From Bacillus cereus ATCC 14579 (lineage in GTDB: Bacteria > Bacillota > Bacilli > Bacillales > Bacillaceae_G), in contig NC_004722.1 in NCBI RefSeq assembly GCF_000007825.1, forward strand, positions 90,001 to 150,000: a stretch of DNA of 60,000 bases. Reading direction: 5' to 3'. The stretch's first letter is position 1. Every line of letters starts with the position of its first letter. Shown one piece after another: positions 20,486-30,400 of the stretch. Position numbers and translations under genes: made by a program. The notes beneath the pieces were generated by a model, which ran no database searches, was not told the DNA's origin, and worked only from the letters and a program-made list of their open reading frames with translations.

Positions 20486-20911
20486 GTGGCTAAAAAGGTA
20501 ATTAAAATGGTAAAGCTTCAAATTCCTGCAGGTAAAGCTAACCCAGCTCCACCAGTTGGTCCAGCATTAGGACAAGCAGGTGTTAACATCATGGGCTTCT
20601 GTAAAGAGTTTAACGCTCGTACAGCAGATCAAGCTGGTCTTATCATCCCTGTTGAAATTACGGTATTTGAGGACCGTTCATTCACTTTCATTACTAAAAC
20701 TCCTCCTGCTGCTGTTCTTCTTAAGAAAGCGGCTGGTATTGAGTCTGGTTCTGGTGAACCAAACCGTAATAAAGTGGCAACTGTTAAGCGTGATAAAGTA
20801 CGCGAAATCGCTGAAACTAAAATGCCTGACCTAAACGCTGCTAGTGTAGAAGCTGCAATGCGTATGGTTGAAGGTGCTGCACGCAGTATGGGCATCGTTA
20901 TCGAAGATTAA
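20486..20911 (+). CDS. rplK: 50S ribosomal protein L11
   Basis: A 141-residue L11. The N-terminal domain holds the proline-rich GKANPAPPVGPALGQAGVN that contacts thiostrepton and stringent-response factors. The C-terminal 23S-binding domain ends AARSMGIVIED. It forms the GTPase-associated centre and is needed for RelA activation. I chose GTG 20486 behind AAGGAGGTG; the residues before it in the same frame are not family-like. Confidence 0.97.
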   Translation: MAKKVIKMVKLQIPAGKANPAPPVGPALGQAGVNIMGFCKEFNARTADQAGLIIPVEITVFEDRSFTFITKTPPAAVLLKKAAGIESGSGEPNRNKVATVKRDKVREIAETKMPDLNAASVEAAMRMVEGAARSMGIVIED

Positions 20912-20929
20912 TTCGATTTGTTTTTAAAA

Positions 20930-20970
20930 AAGGTTGCGGGTCTGGAATTCCAATTCGCAACCTTTATTAT
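20930..20970 (+). terminator. Hairpin/terminator between rplK and rplA
   Basis: AAGGTTGCG (20930-20938) and CGCAACCTT (20956-20964), with an internal GGAATTCC palindrome, then TATTAT. The weak T-tail suggests partial termination, so rplK can be made in excess of, or separately from, rplA. Confidence 0.65.
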
Positions 20971-21040
20971 CGTAAATGATTATCGTTTTTAAATAAATGG
21001 ATGGCGCTCATCCTCAGGTTATACCTGAAAACAGGCGTAA

Positions 21041-21070
21041 ACGTGGGAGGTTATTCCGCTAAAACCACAT
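21041..21070 (+). promoter_or_regulatory. Leader motif before rplA, candidate L1-binding site (copy 2)
   Basis: ACGTGGGAGG at 21041-21050 and ACCACAT at 21064-21070 end 17 nt before the rplA ATG. They match the blocks before rplK, with a 13-nt rather than a 19-nt middle. A small hairpin CAGGT-TATA-CCTG lies just upstream (21015-21027). Position just ahead of the L1 start fits feedback by L1; this is inference. Confidence 0.5.
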
Positions 21071-21087
21071 TCGAGGAGGAAATGAAA

Positions 21088-21780
21088 ATGGCTAAAAGAG
21101 GTAAAAAGTACGTAGAAGCTGCAAAGCTTGTTGATCGTGCAGCTGCTTACTCTGCAACAGAAGCAGTAGAGTTAGTAAAGAAAACAAACACAGCTAAATT
21201 TGATGCAACTGTAGAAGCTGCATTCCGTTTAGGTGTTGACCCTAAGAAAGCTGACCAACAAATCCGTGGCGCAGTTGTTCTTCCACACGGTACTGGTAAA
21301 GTACAACGTGTATTAGTATTTGCTAAAGGTGAAAAAGCTAAAGAAGCTGAAGCTGCTGGAGCTGACTTCGTAGGCGATACTGATTACATCGGTAAAATCC
21401 AACAAGGTTGGTTCGATTTCGATGTAGTAGTAGCAACTCCTGACATGATGGGTGAAGTTGGTAAACTGGGTCGCGTATTAGGACCTAAAGGTTTAATGCC
21501 AAACCCTAAAACTGGAACAGTTACTTTCGATGTAACTAAAGCTGTTAACGAAATCAAAGCTGGTAAAGTTGAATACCGCGTTGATAAAGCTGGTAACATC
21601 CACGTTCCAATCGGTAAAGTATCTTTCGAAGATGCTAAATTAGTAGAAAACTTCAAAACAATTGCTGACACTTTACAAAAAGTTAAGCCAGCTGCTGCAA
21701 AAGGTACTTACATGAAGAACGTAACAGTTGCTTCTACAATGGGACCTGGCGTACGTGTAGACGTTTCTACATTAGCGTAA
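21088..21780 (+). CDS. rplA: 50S ribosomal protein L1
   Basis: A 230-residue two-domain L1 that binds the 23S L1 stalk and helps eject E-site tRNA. Family segments seen: FDATVEAAFRLGVDPKKADQ, VVATPDMMGEVGKLGRVLGP, and GKVEYRVDKAGNIHVPIGK. ATG 21088 follows GAGGAGGAAATGAAA and gives MAKRGKKYVEA. The frame extends upstream to 21001, but that part covers the leader motif and is not L1-like. Confidence 0.97.
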   Translation: MAKRGKKYVEAAKLVDRAAAYSATEAVELVKKTNTAKFDATVEAAFRLGVDPKKADQQIRGAVVLPHGTGKVQRVLVFAKGEKAKEAEAAGADFVGDTDYIGKIQQGWFDFDVVVATPDMMGEVGKLGRVLGPKGLMPNPKTGTVTFDVTKAVNEIKAGKVEYRVDKAGNIHVPIGKVSFEDAKLVENFKTIADTLQKVKPAAAKGTYMKNVTVASTMGPGVRVDVSTLA

Positions 21781-21790
21781 ATTTTGGAAG

Positions 21791-21819
21791 TTGACTTCAT
21801 AAAGAAGTTTTAATATAAT
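21791..21819 (+). promoter_or_regulatory. Sigma-A promoter of the rplJ-rplL operon
   Basis: -35 TTGACT at 21791-21796, -10 TATAAT at 21814-21819, spacer 17 bp. It lies just after the rplA stop, directly ahead of the L10 leader. Confidence 0.75.
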
Positions 21820-21825
21820 CATTTA

Positions 21826-22013
21826 TGTTGTGAATTTAATTAGTGTACCGTAGACAGTAGGTGTCAATAGACTTAATTTCCTACCCAGGTGTTAATATAC
21901 GAAGCGGAATCTTTTTTCTGTGACTATATGCCTCCATGTCTACAAGTTGGGCATGGAGGTTTTTAGTGCACTTTCGGTACATCTTCTATATAATCTACAG
22001 GAGGTGTAATAAC
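21826..22013 (+). ncRNA. L10 leader (autoregulatory rplJL 5' UTR)
   Basis: A 188-nt structured leader between the promoter and rplJ. It carries the segments typical of the Firmicute L10 leader: AGTGTACCGTAGACAGTAGGTG near 21840-21861 in part, then CTACCCAGGTGTTAATATACGAAGC, then a terminator. In this family the L10-L12 complex binds the RNA and favours the terminator, limiting rplJL. Assignment is from sequence recall and position. Confidence 0.85.
21931..21965 (+). terminator. Terminator of the L10 leader
   Basis: CCTCCATG (21931-21938) and CATGGAGG (21952-21959) with loop TCTACAAGTTGGG, followed by TTTTT. It is the regulated terminator of the rplJ leader. Confidence 0.85.
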
Positions 22014-22514
22014 ATGAGCAAAGTAATGGAAACTAAACAACAAGTTGTAACTGAAATCGCGGACAAACTTCGCGCTAGTAAATCTACAATCGTTGTTGAC
22101 TACCGTGGTTTAACAGTTTCTGAAGCAACAGAATTACGTAAGCAATTACGTGAGGCTGGCGTTGAGTTCAAAGTTTACAAAAACTCTCTAACTCGTCGTG
22201 CTGCAGAATCTGCTGAAATGGCTGAGTTAAATGAATTCTTAACAGGACCAAACGCAATCGCGTTCAGTAACGAGGATGTAGTTGCTCCTGCGAAAGTATT
22301 AAACGACTTCGCTAAAGATCATGAAGCTTTAGAAATTAAAGCGGGCGTAATCGAAGGTAAACTTGTAACACTTGATGAGGTTAAAGCAATCGCTACTCTT
22401 CCATCACGTGAAGGCTTACTTTCTATGCTTCTTAGCGTTCTTCAAGCTCCAATCCGTAACCTTGCACTTGCTACTAAAGCAGTTGCAGACCAAAAGGAAG
22501 AGCAAGGCGCTTAA
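22014..22514 (+). CDS. rplJ: 50S ribosomal protein L10
   Basis: A 166-residue stalk base protein. The N-terminal rRNA-binding domain contains STIVVDYRGLTVSEATELR, and the C-terminal helix binds L12 dimers. ATG 22014 (MSKVMETKQQV) lies behind ACAGGAGGTGTAATAAC. The frame extends upstream into the leader but is not L10-like there. rplL follows after 67 nt. Confidence 0.97.
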   Translation: MSKVMETKQQVVTEIADKLRASKSTIVVDYRGLTVSEATELRKQLREAGVEFKVYKNSLTRRAAESAEMAELNEFLTGPNAIAFSNEDVVAPAKVLNDFAKDHEALEIKAGVIEGKLVTLDEVKAIATLPSREGLLSMLLSVLQAPIRNLALATKAVADQKEEQGA

Positions 22515-22581
22515 TTTTTTAAAAGATAATTACGTATTATCGATAAACCAATACAAACCTATTTAAGGGAGGATATTTACA

Positions 22582-22941
22582 ATGACTAAAGAACAAATCA
22601 TTGAAGCAGTTAAATCTATGACTGTATTAGAACTTAACGACTTAGTAAAAGCTATCGAGGAAGAATTCGGCGTAACTGCTGCTGCTCCTGTAGCTGTTGC
22701 TGGTGGCGCTGGAGAAGCTGCTGCTGAGAAAACTGAATTTGATGTGGAACTAACTAGCGCTGGTGCACAAAAAATCAAAGTTATCAAAGTTGTTCGTGAA
22801 ATCACTGGTCTTGGCTTAAAAGAAGCTAAAGAATTAGTTGACAACACTCCAAAAGTAATCAAAGAAGCTGCTGCTAAAGAAGAAGCTGAAGAAATCAAAG
22901 CTAAACTTGAAGAAGTTGGCGCTGCTGTAGAAGTTAAGTAA
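22582..22941 (+). CDS. rplL: 50S ribosomal protein L7/L12
   Basis: A 119-residue stalk protein. It has an N-terminal dimerisation helix ([19 protein letters not shown]), an alanine/glycine-rich hinge around residues 35-52, and a C-terminal factor-binding domain with [20 protein letters not shown]. Several dimers bind one L10 and recruit translation GTPases. Confidence 0.98.
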
Positions 22942-22960
22942 TTAACTTTTGATGCTTTAA

Positions 22961-22992
22961 AAAAAGCTCGCTCTCATGCGAGCTTTTTTTTT
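22961..22992 (+). terminator. Terminator after rplL
   Basis: AAAAAGCTCGC (22961-22971), loop TCTCAT, GCGAGCTTTTT, then more T. A strong symmetric hairpin ends the L10 operon. Confidence 0.9.
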
Positions 22993-23017
22993 AACTGTAA
23001 AGAAAAGAGGTGGCCAT

Positions 23018-23617
23018 ATGGCAGACCATTATTTTTCTAACGACCCTTCTAGTAAAAGTGATCGTAAGCGATGGGAGTTTGCCCTTCGTGGATCTCGATT
23101 TACTTTTTTATCTGACCATGGGGTGTTCTCGAAAAACGAAGTGGACTTTGGTTCCCGTCTTTTAATTGAAGCGTTTCAAATGCCAGATATTAAAGGTAAT
23201 ATATTAGACGTAGGTTGCGGATACGGTCCTATTGGTTTGTCGTTAGCGAAAGAGTTTCAAGGTCGTGAAGTTCACATGGTGGATGTGAATGAGAGGGCAC
23301 TTGGGCTTGCGAAAGAAAACGCCGCTAATAACAAAATCAAGAATATACGTATTTTTCAAAGTAGCGTCTATGAAAATGTAGATGGTAAGTATGCTGCTAT
23401 TCTATCTAACCCTCCAATTCGTGCGGGTAAAGATATCGTACATGAGATTTTAGAAAAAGCTGTGGAGTATTTAGTTCCAGGTGGAGAACTTTGGATTGTT
23501 ATTCAAAAGAAACAAGGTGCACCGTCTGCGCTAAAAAAACTAGAAGAAGTATTTTCTGAGGTTGAGGTTGTAGAAAAGAAAAAAGGATATTATATCATAA
23601 AATCAAAAAAACGTTGA
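23018..23617 (+). CDS. ybxB: RsmC-type 16S rRNA guanine-N2 methyltransferase (YbxB)
   Basis: A 199-residue class I SAM-dependent methyltransferase. Motif I is ILDVGCGYGPIGL near residue 61. The acidic end of strand 2 is HMVDVNERAL, and motif IV is NPPIRAG, the NPP[IVFY] form of N-methylating enzymes. It corresponds to the C-terminal half of E. coli RsmC. ATG 23018 follows AAAAGAGGTGG; residues before it in the frame lie in the rplL terminator. The rplL-ybxB-rpoB position is conserved in Bacillus. The exact rRNA target is inferred by family. Confidence 0.88.
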   Translation: MADHYFSNDPSSKSDRKRWEFALRGSRFTFLSDHGVFSKNEVDFGSRLLIEAFQMPDIKGNILDVGCGYGPIGLSLAKEFQGREVHMVDVNERALGLAKENAANNKIKNIRIFQSSVYENVDGKYAAILSNPPIRAGKDIVHEILEKAVEYLVPGGELWIVIQKKQGAPSALKKLEEVFSEVEVVEKKKGYYIIKSKKR

Positions 23618-23740
23618 CGGTTATTTTTGGCTATGTTAACATTATACAATGCCAATATATGATTTTCTGCGTTGAGAAAGATGTATATTTTTGTTTCTCT
23701 TGGAAAAGATAGTAAAATCAGCAGATTATGAAACAGAATG

Positions 23741-23772
23741 ATGGTTTTCTTATAGAAGCCATTTTTCTTTTT
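23741..23772 (+). terminator. Terminator between ybxB and rpoB
   Basis: ATGGTTTTC (23741-23749), loop TTATA, GAAGCCAT (23755-23762), then TTTTTCTTTTTT. It ends transcripts from upstream before the rpoB promoter. Confidence 0.75.
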
Positions 23773-23854
23773 TGAGCAGGTAGAAAGACTCAACGTATTT
23801 ATCTTTAAGAGAAAGAGACTACGCTAATAGCAGTAGTTGTATTTATTTGTGATT

Positions 23855-23882
23855 TTGCACAAATTTTTTGTGCATTTATAAT
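23855..23882 (+). promoter_or_regulatory. Sigma-A promoter of rpoBC with an embedded inverted repeat
   Basis: -35 TTGCAC at 23855-23860 and -10 TATAAT at 23877-23882, spacer 16 bp. A perfect 8-bp inverted repeat, TGCACAAA (23856-23863) and TTTGTGCA (23867-23874) around TTT, fills the -35 and spacer. The predicted start near 23889 leaves only about 20 nt of leader before rpoB. The repeat is either an operator-like site or coincidence; no regulator is known to me. Confidence 0.65.
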
Positions 23883-23907
23883 ACTCATGATTTGAGGGGT
23901 GAAGCAG

Positions 23908-26900
23908 TTGACAGGTCAACTAGTTCAATACGGACGCCACCGCCAACGAAGAAGTTATGCCCGTATTAGTGAAGTATTAGAGTTACCAAATCTTATCGAA
24001 ATTCAAACCTCTTCTTATCAGTGGTTTCTTGATGAGGGTTTGCGAGAAATGTTCCAAGACATTTCTCCGATTGAAGACTTTACGGGAAATCTATCGCTTG
24101 AATTTATCGACTACAGCTTAGGTGAACCTAAATACTCTGTAGACGAATGCAAAGAGCGTGATGTGACGTATGCAGCACCACTTCGTGTAAAAGTGCGTCT
24201 AATCAACAAGGAAACTGGTGAAGTAAAAGAACAAGATGTGTTCATGGGAGATTTCCCACTCATGACAGAGACTGGAACATTCGTAATTAACGGTGCAGAA
24301 CGTGTTATCGTTTCCCAGTTAGTTCGCTCTCCAAGCGTATACTATAGTGGCAAAGTGGATAAAAACGGAAAACGTGGTTTTACTGCTACTGTAATTCCAA
24401 ACCGCGGAGCTTGGTTAGAGTATGAGACAGATGCTAAGGATGTTGTATATGTGCGTATTGACCGTACGCGTAAACTTCCTGTAACTGTTTTGTTACGCGC
24501 ATTAGGGTTTGGCTCTGATCAAGAAATCACCGAGCTTTTAGGTGATAACGAATACTTAAGCAACACATTAGAAAAAGACAACACAGATAGCACAGAAAAA
24601 GCATTGCTTGAAATTTATGAGCGTCTACGTCCTGGTGAACCACCAACAGTAGAAAATGCTAAGAGCTTACTTGTGTCTCGTTTCTTTGATCCAAAGCGCT
24701 ACGATTTAGCAAATGTAGGTCGCTATAAGATCAACAAGAAGTTACACATTAAAAACAGATTGTTTAATCAACGTTTAGCTGAAACATTAGTGGATCCAGA
24801 AACTGGTGAAATTTTAGCGGCAGAAGGAACAATCTTAGATCGTCGTACACTTGATCGCATTTTACCTTACTTAGAGAAAAACATTGGATTCAAAACAGCG
24901 AAACCAATGGGTGGAGTGGTAGAAGGCGATGTTGAGCTGCAATCTATTAAGATTTATGCTCCTGAGTCGGAAGGCGAACGCGTAATTAATGTAATTGGTA
25001 ATGCAAACATTACTCGTGATGTGAAACACATCACACCAGGTGATATCCTTGCTTCTATCAGTTACTTCTTCAACCTACTATACAAAGTAGGGGATACAGA
25101 TGATATTGACCATTTAGGAAACCGTCGTCTGCGTTCTGTTGGAGAACTGTTACAAAATCAATTCCGTATCGGTCTTTCTCGTATGGAACGTGTTGTTCGT
25201 GAGAGAATGTCGATCCAAGATACAAATGCAATTACACCACAGGCACTAATTAATATTCGTCCTGTTATTGCATCTATTAAAGAGTTCTTCGGAAGTTCTC
25301 AGTTATCTCAGTTTATGGACCAAACAAACCCATTAGCAGAGTTAACTCATAAACGAAGACTATCTGCATTAGGACCTGGTGGTTTAACGCGTGAGCGCGC
25401 AGGCTTTGAAGTGCGTGACGTTCATTACTCTCACTACGGTCGTATGTGTCCGATTGAAACACCAGAGGGACCAAACATCGGTTTGATTAACTCATTATCT
25501 TCGTTCGCGAAAGTAAATGAGTTTGGTTTCATTGAAACACCATACCGTCGTGTTGACCCAGAAACTGGTCTTGTAACAGGGCATGTTGATTACTTAACAG
25601 CAGATGAAGAAGATAACTATGTTGTAGCCCAAGCGAATATGAAATTATCTGACGAAGGTGAATTCCTAAGTGAAGATATCGTAGCTCGTTTCCGTGGTGA
25701 AAACATTGTCACAAATAGAGAACGCATCGACTACATGGATGTATCTCCAAAACAAGTAGTGTCGGCAGCGACAGCTTGTATTCCGTTCTTAGAAAACGAT
25801 GACTCTAACCGCGCACTTATGGGAGCGAACATGCAACGTCAGGCGGTTCCGTTAATGAATCCGGAATCTCCGATTGTAGGTACAGGTATGGAGTACGTAT
25901 CAGCAAAAGACTCAGGTGCTGCAGTAATCTGTAAACATCCTGGGGTTGTTGAGCGCGTAGAAGCACGTGAAGTTTGGGTACGTCGCTATGTAGAAGTTGA
26001 CGGTCAAACAGTAAAAGGCGACTTAGATCGCTACAAAATGCAAAAATTCATTCGTTCTAACCAAGGAACTTGTTACAACCAACGTCCAATCGTAAGTGTT
26101 GGAAATGAAGTTGTAAAAGGTGAAATCCTTGCGGATGGTCCTTCTATGGAATTAGGTGAACTAGCACTTGGACGTAACGTGCTTGTTGGCTTCATGACTT
26201 GGGACGGTTATAACTACGAGGATGCGATCATCATGAGTGAGCGCCTTGTAAAAGATGATGTGTACACTTCTATTCATATTGAAGAATATGAATCAGAAGC
26301 TCGTGATACGAAGCTTGGACCAGAAGAAATTACACGTGACATTCCAAACGTTGGGGAAGACGCATTACGTAACCTTGACGAGCGCGGTATCATTCGCGTT
26401 GGTGCTGAAGTAAAAGATGGAGATTTACTTGTTGGTAAAGTAACACCTAAAGGTGTAACAGAATTAACAGCTGAAGAACGTCTATTACATGCTATCTTTG
26501 GAGAAAAAGCGCGTGAAGTACGTGATACATCACTACGTGTACCACACGGTGGTGGCGGTATTATCTTAGACGTAAAAGTATTCAACCGTGAAGATGGCGA
26601 TGAATTGCCACCGGGCGTGAATCAACTTGTACGTGCATATATCGTTCAAAAACGTAAAATTTCTGAAGGTGACAAGATGGCCGGACGTCACGGTAACAAA
26701 GGTGTTATTTCTCGTATTTTACCAGAAGAAGATATGCCTTACCTACCAGACGGTACGCCAATCGATATCATGTTAAACCCATTAGGGGTACCATCTCGTA
26801 TGAATATCGGTCAGGTATTAGAGCTTCATCTTGGTATGGCAGCAAGATACCTTGGCATTCACATTGCAACACCAGTATTCGATGGTGCTCGTGAGGAAGA

Positions 26901-27441
26901 TGTTTGGGGCACAATTGAAGAAGCTGGTATGGCAAATGACGCGAAAACAATCCTGTATGACGGACGTACTGGTGAACCATTCGATAACCGCGTATCTGTT
27001 GGTGTCATGTATATGATCAAACTTGCGCACATGGTTGACGATAAACTTCATGCTCGTTCTACTGGACCATACTCACTTGTAACGCAGCAACCTCTTGGTG
27101 GTAAAGCTCAGTTCGGTGGACAGCGTTTCGGTGAGATGGAGGTTTGGGCACTTGAAGCTTACGGTGCTGCTTATACTCTTCAAGAAATCTTAACAGTGAA
27201 GTCTGATGATGTTGTTGGACGTGTTAAGACTTATGAAGCAATTGTTAAAGGCGAAAATGTTCCAGAACCAGGCGTTCCTGAATCATTCAAAGTATTGATT
27301 AAAGAGCTGCAAAGTTTAGGTATGGACGTTAAAATGATGTCTAGCGACGATACAGAAATTGAAATGCGTGATACAGAAGATGACGATGATCATCAATCAG
27401 CAGATAAATTGAATGTCGAAGTTGAGACAACTAAGGAATAA
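23908..27441 (+). CDS. rpoB: RNA polymerase beta subunit
   Basis: A 1177-residue catalytic subunit, full length. The rifampicin region reads [17 protein letters not shown] then [14 protein letters not shown], with all common resistance positions (Q, D, H, S) wild type, so rifampicin sensitivity is predicted. [12 protein letters not shown] and the C-terminal clamp segments are intact. I chose TTG 23908 ([13 protein letters not shown]), which follows GAGGGGTGAAG. The acidic tail [10 protein letters not shown] is typical of Bacillus. Co-transcribed with rpoC. Confidence 0.98.
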
Positions 27442-27478
27442 TTGGGATAACCTGTAGACTAAAAGGGAGGTAGGCCCC

Positions 27479-30400
27479 TTGATAGATGTAAATAACTTTG
27501 AATATATGAAGATTGGACTTGCTTCACCTGACAAGATTCGTTCTTGGTCATACGGTGAAGTTAAGAAACCAGAAACTATTAACTATCGTACGTTAAAGCC
27601 TGAAAAAGATGGCTTGTTCTGTGAGCGTATTTTCGGACCACAAAAGGACTGGGAATGTCATTGCGGAAAATACAAACGTGTACGTTATAAAGGTGTAGTT
27701 TGTGATCGATGTGGTGTTGAAGTAACGCGTGCAAAAGTACGTCGTGAACGTATGGGTCATATCGAATTAGCTGCTCCTGTATCTCATATTTGGTATTTCA
27801 AAGGTATCCCGAGCCGCATGGGACTTGTCTTAGACATGTCCCCTCGCGCGCTTGAAGAAGTAATTTATTTCGCTTCTTATGTTGTAACAGAAAGTGGAGA
27901 TACACCACTTGATAAGAAGCAATTACTTTCTGAAAAAGAATACCGTGCATATCGTGATCGATATGGTAGCACATTCCAAGCTGCTATGGGTGCAGAAGCA
28001 ATTAAAAAGCTACTACAAGACATCGATTTAGATAAAGAAGTAGACTTCTTAAAAGAAGAATTAAAAACAGCACAAGGACAACGCCGTACTCGTGCTATTA
28101 AACGTCTAGAAGTATTAGAAGCATTCCGTAACTCTGGAAATGAACCGTCTTGGATGATCTTAGATGTTCTACCAGTAATCCCACCAGAACTACGCCCAAT
28201 GGTACAGTTAGACGGTGGACGTTTTGCTACTTCTGACTTAAACGACTTATACCGTCGTGTAATTAACCGTAACAACCGTTTAAAACGTCTATTGGACTTA
28301 GGTGCACCAAGCATCATCGTTCAAAACGAAAAACGTATGTTACAAGAAGCTGTAGACGCATTAATCGATAATGGTCGTCGTGGCCGTCCAGTTACTGGGC
28401 CAGGTAACCGTCCATTAAAATCACTATCTCACATGCTTAAAGGTAAACAAGGACGTTTCCGTCAAAACTTATTAGGTAAACGTGTTGACTACTCTGGTCG
28501 TTCTGTAATCGTTGTAGGACCGAACTTAAAGATGTATCAATGTGGATTGCCAAAAGAAATGGCGCTTGAACTGTTCAAACCTTTCGTAATGAAAGAGTTA
28601 GTTGAAAAAGGATTAGCACATAACATTAAGAGTGCGAAACGTAAAATCGAGCGTGTACAACCTGAAGTTTGGGACGTTTTAGAGTCTGTGATTAAAGAAC
28701 ATCCAGTACTTCTAAACCGCGCACCAACACTTCACCGTCTTGGTATCCAGGCGTTTGAACCTACATTAGTAGAAGGTCGCGCAATCCGTCTTCACCCACT
28801 TGTATGTACTGCATACAACGCGGACTTTGACGGTGACCAAATGGCCGTTCACGTACCTTTATCATCAGAAGCTCAAGCTGAAGCTCGTCTTCTTATGTTA
28901 GCGGCACAAAACATCTTGAACCCGAAAGACGGTAAACCAGTTGTTACTCCATCTCAGGATATGGTATTAGGTAACTATTACTTAACACTTGAGCGTGAAG
29001 GTGCAATCGGTGAAGGTATGGTCTTCAAAGATGCAAACGAAGCATTGCTTGCATATCAAAATGGATATGTTCATCTTCATACACGTGTTGCAGTAGCTGC
29101 AAGTGCAGTAAACAACGCAACATTTACTGAAGAGCAAAAGAGTATGCTTCTATTAACAACAGTTGGTAAATTAATATTTAACGAAATCTTACCAGAGTCG
29201 TTCCCTTATATTAATGAACCAACAAATTCAAACCTTGAAAAAGAAACACCAGCGAAATATTTCGTTGAAAAAGGTGCGAACATTAAAGAAATTATTGCTA
29301 GTCGCGAAGAAGTGGCGCCATTTAGCAAGAAGATCCTTGGTAACATCATTGCGGAAGTGTTCAAACGTTTCCAAATTACAGAAACGTCTCGCATGCTTGA
29401 CCGTATGAAAAACTTAGGATTCAAGTACTCTACAAAAGCTGGTATTACAGTTGGGGTATCTGACATTCTTGTATTAGGCGAAAAAGATGAAATTCTCCAC
29501 GAAGCACAAGCAAAAGTAGATAATGTAATTAAACAATTCCGTCGCGGTTTAATCACGGAAGAAGAACGTTACGATCGCGTTATCTCTATTTGGAGTAATG
29601 CAAAAGATGTTATCCAAGGAAAACTGATGAAATCCTTGAATAAACGCAACCCAATCTTCATGATGAGTGACTCAGGTGCCCGTGGTAACGCATCTAACTT
29701 TACTCAGCTTGCTGGTATGCGTGGTCTTATGGCCAATCCATCTGGTCGTATCATCGAACTTCCAATCAAATCGAGTTTCCGTGAAGGTTTAACAGTACTT
29801 GAGTACTTCATCTCTACGCATGGTGCGCGTAAAGGTCTTGCCGATACAGCACTTAAAACTGCCGATTCTGGTTACTTAACACGTCGTCTTGTTGACGTTG
29901 CACAAGATGTAATCGTTCGTGAAGATGATTGTGGAACAGATCGCGGTTTATTAATTGGTGCGATTAAAGAGGGTAATGAAGTTATCGAGTCATTATATGA
30001 TCGTCTTGTTGGACGTTTTGCAAGAAAAACTGTAAAACATCCTGAAACAGGTGAAGTATTAGTTGCTGAAAATCAATTAATTACTGAAGATATCGCTCAT
30101 ATCGTTGAAAATTCGGGTGTTGAAACTGTAAACATTCGTTCAGCGTTTACGTGTAACACTCGCCACGGTGTATGTAAGAAGTGTTACGGTCGTAACTTAG
30201 CAACTGGAACAGACGTAGAAGTAGGAGAAGCGGTAGGTATTATCGCAGCTCAATCTATCGGTGAGCCAGGTACACAGTTAACGATGCGTACATTCCATAC
30301 AGGTGGGGTTGCCGGAGATGATATTACTCAAGGTTTACCTCGTATCCAAGAGATCTTCGAAGCTCGTAATCCGAAAGGTCAGGCAGTTATCAGTGAAATC

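Noticed and set aside
21001..21087. An extended L1 start at 21001
   Set aside because: The added residues cover the leader motif and ribosome site and are not L1-like; ATG 21088 has GAGGAGG upstream and gives family length.
25290..25385. Rifampicin-resistance change in rpoB
   Set aside because: The cluster I residues read QLSQFMDQ and [10 protein letters not shown], the wild-type form.
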